From: Bordetella flabilis
Lineage (GTDB): Bacteria > Pseudomonadota > Gammaproteobacteria > Burkholderiales > Burkholderiaceae_B
Direction of reading: 5' to 3'
DNA length: 64,000 bases
NCBI RefSeq assembly: GCF_001676725.1
Contig: NZ_CP016172.1
Span: 5,771,728-5,835,727, forward strand
Positions within the stretch are counted from its first letter, which is position 1, and every line of letters starts with the position of its first letter. Position numbers and translations under genes: made by a program. Of this stretch, positions 37,516 to 47,851 are shown one piece after another. Below the pieces are notes generated by a model that was given only the letters and a program-made list of their open reading frames with translations, was not told the DNA's origin and did not search any database.

Positions 37516-38196
37516 ATGGATGTCCCGCACCACATCGTCGACGAAGCGATTCGGTCGCGCCGCAGCGTGCGCGGCTTTCTGCCGACACCGGTGCCCATGG
37601 AGACTGTGAAGGAGATCCTGTCGGTTGCATCGCACGCACCCAGCGGCAGCAATATCCAGCCGTGGAAGGTGCATGTCATTACCGGGCGCACGCGCGAGGA
37701 ACTGTCGGCGGCGTTATTGCAGGCACACGCGCGCCGGGAACCGGAGCTGCGCGAGTATGAGTACTATCCCGTGCGATGGCGCAGCCCGTACATCGAACGG
37801 CGGCGGCAGACCGGTTGGGGCCTATACCAGACGGTGGGTGTCGCCAAGGGAGACCGGGAAGGCTCGGCACGCCAGCATGCGCGCAACTATGTTTTCTTCG
37901 GCGCGCCGGTGGTGTTGATGTTCTGCATCGACAACGATCTGGAGAAAGGAAGTTGGCTCGACTTCGGCATGTTCGTGCAGAACATCATGATATCGGCGCG
38001 CGGACACGGCCTGCATACTTGTCCACAGGCCGCTTTGGCCAACTATCCCGAAATCGTCAAGTCGCGCCTGAATATCGGTCCGGACCAGACCCTGGTGTGC
38101 GGCATGTCCATGGGTTACGAAGATCCCGACTGCGTGGCCAACCGGTTCCGGCCGCCACGCATCGGTCTGGACGACTTCGTGACTTACCACGACTGA
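37516..38196 (+). CDS. Nitroreductase family flavoprotein
   Basis: The 226-residue FMN-binding protein starts MDVPHHIVDEAIRSRRSVRGF with the RRSVRxF flavin-binding pattern. It then has SHAPSGSNIQPWKVHVITG and the late GLHTCPQAALANYPEIVKSRLNI segment near FMN. Such enzymes reduce nitro-aromatics, quinones or enones with NAD(P)H. AGGAGGAGC lies six bases upstream of the ATG, one of the strongest ribosome sites in the window. It follows the MATE gene by 166 bp. Its physiological substrate is not evident. Confidence 0.9.
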   Translation: MDVPHHIVDEAIRSRRSVRGFLPTPVPMETVKEILSVASHAPSGSNIQPWKVHVITGRTREELSAALLQAHARREPELREYEYYPVRWRSPYIERRRQTGWGLYQTVGVAKGDREGSARQHARNYVFFGAPVVLMFCIDNDLEKGSWLDFGMFVQNIMISARGHGLHTCPQAALANYPEIVKSRLNIGPDQTLVCGMSMGYEDPDCVANRFRPPRIGLDDFVTYHD

Positions 38197-38218
38197 GCCG
38201 TGGCGTTGCCAGCGCCGG

Positions 38219-39421
38219 TCAGGCGGGGGCAGGAATCGCGCGCGGCCGCAGCGCGACGAGAATCATCAAGGTCGCCAGCAGCAGGGCCAGCCCGCTGGTG
38301 GCGAATACACCCCCGGCTCCGCTGACGTCGAAGATCGCGCCCCCCACCGCCGCACCCAGGGTAATGGCCAGTTGGACCGCCGCGACGATCAGGCCGCCGG
38401 CGCTCTCCGCCTCGTCAGGCACGGTACGCGTGATCCAGGTCGACCATCCCACCGGTATCGTGCCGAAGGCGAATCCCCACAGCGCGACCATGGCGGCGTC
38501 CGCGAGCGGCGAACTGCCCATGGCGACCAGTCCCAGGCCCAGTACACCCATGAGCAGGGGCATCAGGGCCAGCGTCAGGCGCAGATTGCGCTCCAGCATC
38601 AGCCCGGCCACCGACGTGCCGAGGAAGTTGGCCGCGCCGAAGCCCAGCAGGATGGCCGAAAGCGTGCTGACGCCCACGCCGGTCACCGTCTCCAGGAATG
38701 GCCGCAGGTACGTGAAGAACGCGAAATGGCCAGTGAACACGACGATGACGGCGAGCATGCCGAAGCCGATCCCTGGACGCCGCAGCACCTGAACCAGCGT
38801 GCCCAGACGAGTCAGCCCGCTGGGCGCCATTCGCGGCAGGGTGAGCAGTTGCGATACCAGCGACACCACGCCCAATACGGCGGCAAGCAGGAAGACGTTG
38901 CGCCAGCCGATATGCGCGCCGAGGTAGCTTCCCACCGGCGCGGCGACGATGGTGGCGGCCGAGACTCCGGTGAAGATAATGGACAAGGCGCGCGGGACCA
39001 TCGGCTCCGGCACCAGGCGCATGGCCGTGGCTGCCGACATCGTCCAGAAGCCGCCGATGGCAACGCCGAGCAGGACGCGGCCCAGCAGGAGGGCACCGAG
39101 GTTGGGCGCGACCGCGACCAGCACGTTCGAGCAGATCAGCAGCACGGAGAACGCCAGGAGCAGATAGCGGCGGTCCATGCGCCGGGTAACGGTGGCGATG
39201 AGCAGGCTTGTGACCAGCGCCACGGCCGCCGTCGCCGTCACGGCCTGCCCAGCCAGGCCTTCGGTAATTTTGAGGTCGGCAGCCATGGGCGTCAGCAGGC
39301 TGGCGGGCAGGAACTCTGCCGTGACCAACCCGAACACGCCCAGCGCCATGGAGAAGACCGCGCCCCACGCCGGCCGCGCGTGACCGGGACCTGCCGCGGT
39401 GTTCCCTGTGTCTTGATGCAT
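38219..39421 (-). CDS. MFS transporter (AraJ/NepI-like sugar or purine-nucleoside efflux group)
   Basis: The 400-residue protein has twelve predicted membrane helices and the major facilitator motif between helices 2 and 3 (TRRMDRRYLLL). The start FGLVTAEFLPASLLTPMAADLKITEGLAGQAVT is typical of the drug/sugar proton antiporter DHA1-type efflux group. AAAGGAATACC precedes the ATG. It is divergent from an AraC-type regulator, a common arrangement for inducible efflux pumps. The exported compound is unknown. Confidence 0.88.
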   Translation of the reverse strand: MHQDTGNTAAGPGHARPAWGAVFSMALGVFGLVTAEFLPASLLTPMAADLKITEGLAGQAVTATAAVALVTSLLIATVTRRMDRRYLLLAFSVLLICSNVLVAVAPNLGALLLGRVLLGVAIGGFWTMSAATAMRLVPEPMVPRALSIIFTGVSAATIVAAPVGSYLGAHIGWRNVFLLAAVLGVVSLVSQLLTLPRMAPSGLTRLGTLVQVLRRPGIGFGMLAVIVVFTGHFAFFTYLRPFLETVTGVGVSTLSAILLGFGAANFLGTSVAGLMLERNLRLTLALMPLLMGVLGLGLVAMGSSPLADAAMVALWGFAFGTIPVGWSTWITRTVPDEAESAGGLIVAAVQLAITLGAAVGGAIFDVSGAGGVFATSGLALLLATLMILVALRPRAIPAPA

Positions 39422-39473
39422 CGGTATTCCTTTACGAGAAAACTTTCATAAGTGCGCAGGATAGGCTAGAGTT

Positions 39474-39502
39474 TCCGGACGATCCATGCCATGGAGTCCG
39501 GA
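39474..39502. promoter_or_regulatory. Inverted repeat between MFS and AraC-family genes
   Basis: TCCGGAC-N15-GTCCGGA is a perfect 7-bp inverted repeat lying just before the preferred start of the regulator gene. It is a candidate operator for autoregulation. Confidence 0.4.
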
Positions 39503-40510
39503 ATGTTTGATCGAACGTCCGAATCGCCGGCACAATGCCCGAACGAACCGGCGATGGGCGACCTGGTGAGCGAGCTGCTGCTGGGAATGCGCCTGTTCGG
39601 CGTCCAATATCGCCGCGTACAGATGCCGCCCCCTTTTGGCGTGCGCTTCGGTGCGGCGCAGGGGCGCGCGCAATTCCATTTTGTCGCACAAGGGCCCGTC
39701 TATCTGCGAACGGCAAGCGGTGCGATGCATGCCCTTCAGGCTGGCGATGCGGTTCTGCTGCCGCATGGGCGGGCGCATGAGCTCCTGTCCTGGCCCGACA
39801 TCGCCACCCGCGATATCGCGACCTTCGAAACGCTGAAGCTTTGCGAGACCGTGTGCGCGGTGGTGGGCAGCGGCCGGGCCAGCGGTCCGCGCGACCCGTT
39901 GATATTCAGCGGCTGCATGGAGTTCGACCTGGGCGGCATGCATCCCCTGGTGGCCCTGATGCCGGAAGTCATGCTGGCCGGCACGCTGCTGGACCGATAC
40001 CCGGAAATCCTGCCCATGCTCGAAGCCATGGCGCGCGAAGCGCGCGACGAGCGTGCTGGCTACGCGGGCATACTCGCGCGCCTCGCCGACGTGGTGTCCG
40101 CCTTCATCGTGCGCGGCTGGGCCGAATGTGGCTGCGGCGATGCGGCCGGCTGGGTCGAGGCCCTGCGCGACCCGCGCCTGGGCCGCGTCATCGTCGCCCT
40201 GCATCGGGAGCCGGGCCGCAACTGGACGGTGGCCGATCTGGCGGAAAGAATGGGCAGTTCGCGCTCCGTCTTCGCCGAACGTTTCCTGGCGGTGACCGGC
40301 ATGACCCCGCTGCGCTACCTGACCGAACTGCGCATGCGGCTGGCGGCGCAATGGATACGGGATGGGCGCGTGTCGATCGAAGCCGCCGCCGAGCGCCTCG
40401 GTTATGGATCGCAGGCTGCGTTCAGCCGCGCCTTCAAGCGCGTCATGGGACATCCGCCCGGCGCCGTGCGGGTGGCGTCGAGCGCGACGCGCGAGGCGCA
40501 GGCCGCATGA
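39503..40510 (+). CDS. AraC family transcriptional regulator with N-terminal cupin
   Basis: The 335-residue regulator has a cupin-like N-terminal sensor (RAQFHFVAQGPVYLRTA...LQAGDAVLLPHGRAHEL, residues 40-100). Two C-terminal helix-turn-helices of AraC type follow (WTVADLAERMGSSRSVFAERF and SIEAAAERLGYGSQAAFSRAFKRVMG). ATG 39503 is preferred because GGAG lies six bases upstream. An in-frame ATG at 39491 has no ribosome site, and its codons would include half of the inverted repeat. It most likely controls the divergent MFS gene. Confidence 0.9.
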   Translation: MFDRTSESPAQCPNEPAMGDLVSELLLGMRLFGVQYRRVQMPPPFGVRFGAAQGRAQFHFVAQGPVYLRTASGAMHALQAGDAVLLPHGRAHELLSWPDIATRDIATFETLKLCETVCAVVGSGRASGPRDPLIFSGCMEFDLGGMHPLVALMPEVMLAGTLLDRYPEILPMLEAMAREARDERAGYAGILARLADVVSAFIVRGWAECGCGDAAGWVEALRDPRLGRVIVALHREPGRNWTVADLAERMGSSRSVFAERFLAVTGMTPLRYLTELRMRLAAQWIRDGRVSIEAAAERLGYGSQAAFSRAFKRVMGHPPGAVRVASSATREAQAA

Positions 40511-40639
40511 CGAGTGCCTGCCGTCGAAGCGTAAATTCCGACTTTGCGACTGGCCGGAGCGCGGTGGCGGCCCGGATACCGGCCCGCCCGCACGCCTGCC
40601 TGATATAGACCGGACACCTTGGCGAAAAGGAACAGCACC

Positions 40640-41788
40640 GTGGCTCACAGTGCCATTGCGATTTCCCCCGCACACGCGCGGGCCATCTGGCTGCGCGCGC
40701 AGGGGCTCGATTCGGAAGCGTCTTTCGGCGACGGCCCCGCCGCCGTGAACCGCGTGGTGGAACACCTGGGTTATGTGCAGATCGACACGATCAATGTGAT
40801 AGAGCGCAGCCACCATCACATCCTGTATACGCGCATTCCTGCATACCGGAGAGCCGACCTGGAGCAGGCGCAGTCGGTGGACAAGTCGGTATTCGAGTAT
40901 TGGACCCATGCGCTGGCCTACGTGCCGATCTCGGCCTACCGCTATTTCGTTCCGGCAATGGACCGCATGCGCAGGCAGCCGCATCAGGGGTACGCCTCCA
41001 TCGACGCCAAGGACTACCGTGGCCTGCTGCGGCGCATCCGCGATGAAGGCCCGTTGTCCATCCGCGATATCGACGACGACGTCCTGGTGGAAAAGACCCA
41101 TCCTTGGGACAGCCGCAAGCCTTCACGGCGCATCATGCGTTTCGGCTTCTTCTGCGGCGACCTTGCGGTCAGCAAGCGCGTCGGCATGGTGAAGGCCTAC
41201 GACTTGAGCAGGCGACACTTCGGATGGCGTACCCGTCCACGGCCGGCCACGGAATCCCAGTACGCCGCCTATCTGCTTGCGCGCGCGATGCGCGCGCAAG
41301 GCATCGTCAGCGTCGATTCCATCTGCTACGGCGACGTGGGCTTCAAGAAGCAGGTGCTGGCCTTGTGCGAAGCCGCGGCCAGGCGCAAGCGCTTGCTGCC
41401 CGTGACCATACAGGGCAGCGAGCAGATACGCCATTGGGCCGATCCCGGTTTGCTCGATACGGTCGACGCTTCGGCGCCGGATCACGCGCGCGTGCACATC
41501 CTGTCGCCCTTCGATCCGCTGATCATCCAGCGCAAGCGGCTGAAAATGATGTTCGGCTATGAACACCGGTTCGAGGCCTACGTGCCGCCGGAAAAGCGGG
41601 TGCTGGGGTATTTCGCGCTGCCGGTACTGGCCGACGGCGAGATCGTCGCGGCGGTGGATTTGAAGATGGACAGGCAGGCGGGGAAGTTGTTGGAAAAGAA
41701 GTGGACGTGGTGCGTCCGGCCAAGGGCCGGACTGAAGGCACGCATCGATGATGCCTTGCAGGCGTTCGAGCGGTTCCACTGCACGTAG
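40640..41788 (+). CDS. YcaQ-family winged-helix DNA glycosylase-like protein
   Basis: The 382-residue protein belongs to the HTH_42 family, whose E. coli member YcaQ unhooks DNA interstrand crosslinks. Residues 35-70 (VVEHLGYVQIDTINVIERSHHHILYTRIPAY) hold the conserved Q-x-D motif used as the glycosylase active site. The C-terminal part (SPFDPLIIQRKRLKMMFGYEHRFEAYVP...YFALPVLADGEIVA) is also conserved. GTG 40640 has AAAGGA eight bases upstream and is favoured over an in-frame TTG at 40619. It is convergent with mnmE. Confidence 0.88.
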   Translation: MAHSAIAISPAHARAIWLRAQGLDSEASFGDGPAAVNRVVEHLGYVQIDTINVIERSHHHILYTRIPAYRRADLEQAQSVDKSVFEYWTHALAYVPISAYRYFVPAMDRMRRQPHQGYASIDAKDYRGLLRRIRDEGPLSIRDIDDDVLVEKTHPWDSRKPSRRIMRFGFFCGDLAVSKRVGMVKAYDLSRRHFGWRTRPRPATESQYAAYLLARAMRAQGIVSVDSICYGDVGFKKQVLALCEAAARRKRLLPVTIQGSEQIRHWADPGLLDTVDASAPDHARVHILSPFDPLIIQRKRLKMMFGYEHRFEAYVPPEKRVLGYFALPVLADGEIVAAVDLKMDRQAGKLLEKKWTWCVRPRAGLKARIDDALQAFERFHCT

Positions 41789-41825
41789 GGCCAATCAGCC
41801 GATCGGCCAGCGTGGACCCGTCGCA

Positions 41826-43187
41826 TCACTTCCCGATGCAGAACCGCGAAAAAATCTCCCCCAGCAGGTCGTCGCTGCTGAACTCGCCCGTGATCGCCGC
41901 CAGGCTCTCGTGCGCCAGGCGCAGCTCTTCCGCGAACAGATCCAGCACGCGGTCATCCTGTTCGGCGTGGACCGTCGCCAGCGCAAGATGTTCCTCTGCC
42001 TGTTGCAGCGCCCGCAGATGACGCTCGCGCGCGAGCCAGGGCGATTCCGCGCCGGGATTCCAGCCGGCGATGTCCAGCAGGGCCTTGCGCAGTGCGTCCA
42101 GCCCCTCGCCCGTCCGCGCGGAAATGGCCATGTCGACGTTGCCCGCGCGCGCGCCGTTCCCTCGCAGGTCGATCTTGTTCAGGACTTTCAGCACCGGCGT
42201 ACCGGCGGGCAGGCGGGCGGCAATGCCGGCATCCAGCGACTCATCGGCCGCCGCCGTCGCATCCTGGAGATGCAGAATAACGTCAGCCCGCTCGATTTCC
42301 TTCCAGGTGCGGGCGATGCCGATCTGCTCGACCGGGTCATCCGTTTCCCGTAGTCCGGCCGTATCGACCACATGCAGCGGGATGCCGTCCAGGTGGATTT
42401 CCTGCACCACTTTGTCGCGCGTGGTGCCGGCGATGGGCGTGACGATGGCCACTTCGTCGCCGGCCAGCGCGTTCAGCAGGCTGGATTTGCCGACGTTCGG
42501 CCGGCCCGCCAGGACCACATGCAGGCCTTCGCGCAGGATGACGCCCTGGCGGGTCTGCGCGATGATCGCGCGCAGGTCCGTGGATAGCGCCTCCAGAAGC
42601 GGACGCGCCTGGTACTTCTCCAGGAAGTCGATCTCCTCTTCCGGAAAATCCAGCGTCGCCTCGACCAGCATGCGCAGGTGCACGATGCGGTCCGCAAGCG
42701 CGTTGACCTTGGTCGAGAACACGCCCGACAAGGACGCCATGGCGCCGCGTGCGGCCGCATCCGAGGTGGCTTCGATGAGGTCGGCTACCGCTTCGGCCTG
42801 TGCCAGGTCGATGCGGCCATTCAGGAAGGCGCGTTGCGTGAATTCGCCGGGTTCGGCGATGCGCAGGCCCAGGTCGCGGCCGGCATCCAGGCACAGCTGC
42901 AGGACACGCCGCAGCACTGCAGGACCGCCGTGTCCCTGCAGTTCGAGTACGTCCTCGCCGGTATAGGAATGCGGCGCGGGAAAGTACAGCACGATGCCTT
43001 CGTCCAGCAGTTCGCCATCGTCCGTCCTGAATGGCAACAGGTGCGCGTGACGCGCGGCCAGGTCACGCTGGAAAAGGCGACGCACCAGTGTGGATAGCCG
43101 TGCACCGGAAACGCGCACGATGCCCACGCCGCCGCGTCCGGGCGCTGTGGCGATCGCCGCGATGGGGGCTGACACTATGGGGGACAT
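41826..43187 (-). CDS. mnmE: tRNA modification GTPase MnmE
   Basis: The 453-residue protein has an N-terminal folate-binding domain ([15 protein letters not shown]). A G domain lies within a helical domain, with P-loop [14 protein letters not shown], the DTAGLR switch and NKIDL. The invariant C-terminal CIGK is intact. With MnmG it modifies wobble uridines of tRNAs. ATG 43187 fits homologues; an in-frame TTG at 43208 lacks support, and neither has a clear ribosome site. In related genomes it lies next to yidC and mnmG. Here it is separated from both by accessory genes. Confidence 0.97.
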   Translation of the reverse strand: MSPIVSAPIAAIATAPGRGGVGIVRVSGARLSTLVRRLFQRDLAARHAHLLPFRTDDGELLDEGIVLYFPAPHSYTGEDVLELQGHGGPAVLRRVLQLCLDAGRDLGLRIAEPGEFTQRAFLNGRIDLAQAEAVADLIEATSDAAARGAMASLSGVFSTKVNALADRIVHLRMLVEATLDFPEEEIDFLEKYQARPLLEALSTDLRAIIAQTRQGVILREGLHVVLAGRPNVGKSSLLNALAGDEVAIVTPIAGTTRDKVVQEIHLDGIPLHVVDTAGLRETDDPVEQIGIARTWKEIERADVILHLQDATAAADESLDAGIAARLPAGTPVLKVLNKIDLRGNGARAGNVDMAISARTGEGLDALRKALLDIAGWNPGAESPWLARERHLRALQQAEEHLALATVHAEQDDRVLDLFAEELRLAHESLAAITGEFSSDDLLGEIFSRFCIGK

Positions 43188-43293
43188 ATAACTGAAGGGG
43201 CTAGGCAATAAGGGAATATAACCGTTGCGCCCGGCATCTTTGCTGGGTATGTTGCGCCGTGGAGTTCAGCTAAAACGTGATCAGGAGCCATTT

Positions 43294-44895
43294 ATGTCTT
43301 TCCGGTTAACCCGGGCGTTCGCGGGCGGCGTGGCTGCCCTTGCAATCGCCTTCAGTGCCCACGGTACGGCCATGGCGCGGGACCTGACGGTCGGCTTGAA
43401 GACCGAACCCAGCTCACTGGACCCGCAGTATCACTCCCTGACGCCCAATACACAGATCGCGTTGACGATCTTCGATCCGCTGGTGCGCGCGGACAAGGAG
43501 CTCAAGCCCACGCCGGCGTTGGCCGAGTCGTGGACCGTGGACGGCAATGTGTGGACGTTCAAGCTGCGGCCGGGGGTGAAGTTCTCCGACGGCACGCCTT
43601 TGACGGCCGATGACGTGGTCTTCACCTTCGAACGCGTGCCCAAGGTGCCGAACAGCCCTTCGCCCTTCACGCTTTACCTGAAAGACGTGGCCAAGACCGA
43701 AGCGGTGGATCCGCAGACGGTGCGCATCACAACCAAGGGGCCGTCGCCCCTGCTGCTGCCCAATCTGGGGCAACTGCCTATTCTCTCCAGGAAGGCGGCT
43801 TCCGGTCCGGCGCCGGAAGGCAAGACGACCACCGAACTCAATAGCGGCGACGGCCTGGTGGGTACCGGGCCGTACAAGCTGGTGTCGTGGCGCCGTGGCG
43901 CGGAGCTGGTGCTCGCGCGCAATGACAACTATTGGGGCAAGAAACCGGCTTGGGACAAGGTGGTCTACCGGCCCATGACCAATGCGGCGAGCCGCGTCGC
44001 CGCGCTGCTGGCCGGCGACGTCGACCTGATCGAGGATCCTCCCACCGACGACCTGCCGCGCCTGAAGAAGGACAAGAACCTGACCATCCAGGAGACGCCC
44101 TCGGTGCGGGTGATGTACGTGGCGATGGACCAGTTCGGCGAGCCGAGCCCGGGCATTACGGACGCCGACGGCAAGCCCCTGGCGAAGAATCCGCTCAAGG
44201 ACAAGCGGGTGCGTGAAGCCCTGTCGCTGGCCATCGACCGCAAGGCCATCGAGGAGCGTGTGATGGGCGGTGTCGCCAAGCCGGCCGGCAACCTGCTGCC
44301 CTATCCCATGTTCGGGGCGTCCAAGGCGCACGCCGACGCGCCCAAGCCCGACGTGAACAAGGCCAAGCAGTTGCTGAAGGATGCCGGCTATCCCAATGGT
44401 TTCTCCATCACCCTGGGTGCGCCGTCGGGCCGCTACATCAACGACTCCAAGGTCGCGCAGGCCATCGCATCGATGTGGACCCGCATCGGCGTGAAGACCG
44501 CGGTGGAAGCCTCCGCCCCGCCGGTGTTCTTCAAGAACCGCGACTCGTACAAGTACAGCGCGTACCTGGCGGGCTGGTCCGTCACCAGCGGCGAGATGTC
44601 CAACGCGCTCGGGTCGCTGGCGGTAACCCCTGATCCCGCAAAGGGGCTGGGAACCACCAACCGCGGGCGTTATTCGAATCCGAAGATGGACGAGCTGTAC
44701 ATGCAGGCCGCCACGACGATGGACGACGCCAAGCGCGCCGAACTCCTGTCCAAGGCGGCGGACATGGTGATGGACGACTATGGCATCCTGCCGGTCCATT
44801 TCGAGCTGTCGGTCTGGGCGATGAAGAAGGACGTGTTCTACCCGGGCCGTTCCGACCAGATGACGCAGGTGCAGGACGTGACCCTGAAGAAGTAG
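43294..44895 (+). CDS. Peptide ABC transporter substrate-binding protein (DppA/OppA family)
   Basis: The 533-residue periplasmic protein has a Sec signal peptide (residues 1-29, ending MARDL). The family-5 solute-binding fold follows, with LKTEPSSLDPQYHSL, DPLVRADKELKPTPALAESW and KLRPGVKFSDGTPLTADDVVFT. It captures a peptide or peptide-like compound for the downstream permeases. AGGAGCC lies seven bases before the ATG. It heads a seven-gene run ending in two amide hydrolases, so the ligand is probably hydrolysed after import. Confidence 0.95.
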   Translation: MSFRLTRAFAGGVAALAIAFSAHGTAMARDLTVGLKTEPSSLDPQYHSLTPNTQIALTIFDPLVRADKELKPTPALAESWTVDGNVWTFKLRPGVKFSDGTPLTADDVVFTFERVPKVPNSPSPFTLYLKDVAKTEAVDPQTVRITTKGPSPLLLPNLGQLPILSRKAASGPAPEGKTTTELNSGDGLVGTGPYKLVSWRRGAELVLARNDNYWGKKPAWDKVVYRPMTNAASRVAALLAGDVDLIEDPPTDDLPRLKKDKNLTIQETPSVRVMYVAMDQFGEPSPGITDADGKPLAKNPLKDKRVREALSLAIDRKAIEERVMGGVAKPAGNLLPYPMFGASKAHADAPKPDVNKAKQLLKDAGYPNGFSITLGAPSGRYINDSKVAQAIASMWTRIGVKTAVEASAPPVFFKNRDSYKYSAYLAGWSVTSGEMSNALGSLAVTPDPAKGLGTTNRGRYSNPKMDELYMQAATTMDDAKRAELLSKAADMVMDDYGILPVHFELSVWAMKKDVFYPGRSDQMTQVQDVTLKK

Positions 44896-44923
44896 TCACA
44901 CGCCGTAGTGGAGTGGCATCACC

Positions 44924-45898
44924 GTGCTAGCGACCATCATTCGCCGGCTGCTGCAGACCCTCGTCGTCATGCTTGTCATGTCGGCGCTGGTCTTCGGCGG
45001 CATTTACCTCGTGGGCGACCCTGTCGCCATGATGGCCAGTCCCGACGCGACCGAGATCGAGCGCGCCGCGATCCGCCAGTCGCTGGGACTGGACCTGCCC
45101 TTGTGGCATCAGTACCTGATCTTCATCGGCAAGGCCATACATGGCGATTTCGGCAATAGCTTCCTGACCGGCGAACCGGCGATGCATCTGATCCTGGATC
45201 GCATGCCGGCGACCATGGAGCTCGCTGTCGTGGCCATGCTGATGTCCCTGCTGATCGGCATCCCGCTCGGAATCCGTGCAGGACTGAAGCCGCAGTCGGT
45301 CGGGTCGCGGGCCATCATGACCGGCTCGGTGCTGGGCTTTTCCCTGCCCAACTTCTGGGTGGGCCTGATGCTCATCATGGTGTTTGCCGTGACGCTGGGC
45401 TGGCTGCCCGCCAGCGGGCGCGGACCCACGGTGGCGCTGGGCGACTTGCGCTTGAGCACCCTGACCGCCGGCGGCTGGGCTCACCTGATCCTGCCCGCTG
45501 CGACCATCGCGCTGGCCAAGTGCGCGACGATCATACGCATCACGCGCGCCGCCACGCGCGAGGCGCTGCCCATGGACTACATCAAGTTCGCCCGCGCCAA
45601 GGGCCTGTCGGAATCGCGTGTGCTGCGGGTGCACCTGCTCAAGAACATCCTGATTCCCATCGTGACCGTGGCCGGACTGGAATTCGGCCAGGTGGTCGCC
45701 TTCGCCGTGGTCACGGAATCGGTCTTCTCCTGGCCGGGCATGGGCAAGCTGCTCATCGATTCCATCATCAACCTGGACCGCCCCGTGGTGGTCGCGTATC
45801 TGCTGCTTATCGTGTTCTTCCTGGTCATGCTGAACCTGGTGGTGGACATCGTCTACACCGTGCTCGACCCCCGTGTACGACTGGACGGCCGCCGATGA
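44924..45898 (+). CDS. Peptide ABC transporter permease (DppB type)
   Basis: The 324-residue inner-membrane protein has six helices beginning ATIIRRLLQTLVVMLVMSALVFGG. It contains the conserved periplasmic DPVAMMASPDATEIERAAIRQSLGLDLPLWHQY segment and the EAA coupling loop (REALPMDYIKFARAKGLSESRVLRVHLLKN). It begins with GTG and overlaps the next gene by ATGA (45895-45898). Confidence 0.95.
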   Translation: MLATIIRRLLQTLVVMLVMSALVFGGIYLVGDPVAMMASPDATEIERAAIRQSLGLDLPLWHQYLIFIGKAIHGDFGNSFLTGEPAMHLILDRMPATMELAVVAMLMSLLIGIPLGIRAGLKPQSVGSRAIMTGSVLGFSLPNFWVGLMLIMVFAVTLGWLPASGRGPTVALGDLRLSTLTAGGWAHLILPAATIALAKCATIIRITRAATREALPMDYIKFARAKGLSESRVLRVHLLKNILIPIVTVAGLEFGQVVAFAVVTESVFSWPGMGKLLIDSIINLDRPVVVAYLLLIVFFLVMLNLVVDIVYTVLDPRVRLDGRR

Positions 45899-46827
45899 CG
45901 ACAACCGCTTCCCCGCAAACCGTCCCCGCGCCCGCCGCGTCCGTGACCAAGGAGCAGGGCCCCTGGCGCCGTTTCTTTGGCGATTTCTTCGCCAGCAAGC
46001 TCGCGACCCTGGGCCTCGTGGTGCTGCTGCTGATGGTGGGTTCGGCCGTGCTGGCGCCGTGGATCGCGCCGCAGGACCCTTATGACATCGGCAACCTGGA
46101 CATCACGGACGCCAAGCTGCCGCCCGGCAGCGAAAGCATGTCGGGCGACATGACCTATTGGCTGGGCTCCGACGGACAGGCGCGCGACGTCCTGTCGGCC
46201 ATCCTGTATGGCCTGCGCACCAGCCTGATGGTGGGCTGTATTTCGGTGTTCTTCGCCTTCGTCATCGGCGCCACGGTGGGGTTGGTGGCGGCCTATTTCG
46301 GTGGCCGGATCGATGCGCTGCTGATGCGCATCGCGGACATCCAGTTGTCTTTCCCGGCCATCCTGGTCGCGCTGATTCTGCTGTCCATCCTGGGTACCGG
46401 CGTGGATAAGGTGATCATCGCGCTTATCGTCGTGCAGTGGGCCTACTTCGCGCGTGCTGCGCGCGGCGCGGCGCTGGTGGAGCGTAGCAAGGAATACGTC
46501 GAGGCGGCGCGCTGCATGTCGCTCGGATGGGGCCGCATCCTGCGGCGTCACCTGTTGCCCAACTGCATGCCGCCGCTGATCGTCATCGCCACCATCGACC
46601 TGGCCCATGCAATCGCCCTCGAAGCGACGCTCTCCTTTCTGGGCGTAGGGGTGCCGGTCACCGAACCGTCGCTGGGCATGCTGATCGCCAACGGCTTCGA
46701 ATTCCTGTTGTCGGGCCGCTATTGGATTTCCTTCTTTCCCGGCGTTGCGCTCGCGATTGCCATCATTGCCATCAACCTGGTGGGCGACCATCTGCGCGAC
46801 GTGCTGAACCCGCGCAATGCGATGTGA
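45895..46827 (+). CDS. Peptide ABC transporter permease (DppC type)
   Basis: The 310-residue inner-membrane protein has the N-terminal cytosolic tail and first helix typical of DppC (FFASKLATLGLVVLLLMVGSAVLAPWIAPQDPYD). It then has LGSDGQARDVLSAILYGLRTSL and the EAA loop (ERSKEYVEAARCMSLGWGRILRRHLLPN). It is the partner of the preceding permease, with coupled translation. Confidence 0.95.
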   Translation: MTTTASPQTVPAPAASVTKEQGPWRRFFGDFFASKLATLGLVVLLLMVGSAVLAPWIAPQDPYDIGNLDITDAKLPPGSESMSGDMTYWLGSDGQARDVLSAILYGLRTSLMVGCISVFFAFVIGATVGLVAAYFGGRIDALLMRIADIQLSFPAILVALILLSILGTGVDKVIIALIVVQWAYFARAARGAALVERSKEYVEAARCMSLGWGRILRRHLLPNCMPPLIVIATIDLAHAIALEATLSFLGVGVPVTEPSLGMLIANGFEFLLSGRYWISFFPGVALAIAIIAINLVGDHLRDVLNPRNAM

Positions 46828-46837
46828 GGGACGAGCG

Positions 46838-47851
46838 ATGACAACGACGAACGTCCAGCCCGTCCCGGCTGCCGCGCCGGCGCCCATTCTCGACGTAGTG
46901 GGCCTGCAGACGCACTTTTTCACGCGCGCCGGCGTGGCCAAGGCCGTGGACGGCGTGGACCTGCGGCTGCAGGCCGGTGAAATCCTGGGACTGGTCGGCG
47001 AGTCGGGTTCCGGGAAAAGCATTACCGGCTTTTCGCTGATCGGCCTGGTGGACGAACCCGGCCGTGTGGTGGGAGGATCGATACGCTTCGATGGCCGTGA
47101 ACTGCGCGAGGCGACGCCGGAGCAGATGCGGGCCTTGCGCGGCAACGATATCGCCATGATCTTCCAGGATCCGATGATGACGTTGAACCCGGTCCTGCGG
47201 GTCGATACGCAGATGATCGAAGCCATCCAGGCGCACTCCAACATGGCCACCGCCGCAGCGCGTGCGCGTGCGCGCGACGTGCTGGCCATGGTCGGCATCC
47301 CTTCGCCGGAAGAACGCCTGCGCGCCTATCCTCATCAGTTGTCCGGCGGCATGCGGCAACGCGTGGCCATCGCCATCGCCTTGTTGAACGGACCGCGCGT
47401 CATCATCGCGGACGAACCCACCACGGCGCTGGACGTCACCATCCAGGGCCAGATCCTGTACGAGGTACAGAAACTGTGCCGGGAAACCGGTACGGCCCTG
47501 CTGTGGATCACCCACGACCTGGCGGTGGTATCGGGCCTGGCCGACCGCATCGCGGTGATGTACGCGGGCCGCGTGGTGGAGACCGGCACGACGCAGGATG
47601 TCATCGGACGTCCGTTGCATCCCTATACCCACGGGCTCATGCGGTCCATTCCGACCCCCGACACGCGCGGCCATGACCTGGCCTCCATCCCGGGCATGAC
47701 ACCCTCCCTGCTGAAGCTGCCCGAAGGCTGTGCCTTCCGCACGCGCTGCCCGCGTGCCACCGACGCCTGTCTGCGCGCGCCCGAATCCGTGGAGTGGCAG
47801 CCCGGCCACTGGGTGCGCTGTTGGCACGCCGGCGAACGGGAGGCGCGATGA
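46838..47851 (+). CDS. Peptide ABC transporter ATP-binding protein (DppD type)
   Basis: The 337-residue ATPase has Walker A (GESGSGKS, near residue 53), signature LSGGMRQRVAIA, Walker B VIIADEPTTALD, and an oligopeptide-type C-terminus with paired cysteines (CAFRTRCPRATDAC). It powers import together with the next ATPase, starting 10 bp after the permease stop and overlapping the next gene by ATGA. Confidence 0.95.
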   Translation: MTTTNVQPVPAAAPAPILDVVGLQTHFFTRAGVAKAVDGVDLRLQAGEILGLVGESGSGKSITGFSLIGLVDEPGRVVGGSIRFDGRELREATPEQMRALRGNDIAMIFQDPMMTLNPVLRVDTQMIEAIQAHSNMATAAARARARDVLAMVGIPSPEERLRAYPHQLSGGMRQRVAIAIALLNGPRVIIADEPTTALDVTIQGQILYEVQKLCRETGTALLWITHDLAVVSGLADRIAVMYAGRVVETGTTQDVIGRPLHPYTHGLMRSIPTPDTRGHDLASIPGMTPSLLKLPEGCAFRTRCPRATDACLRAPESVEWQPGHWVRCWHAGEREAR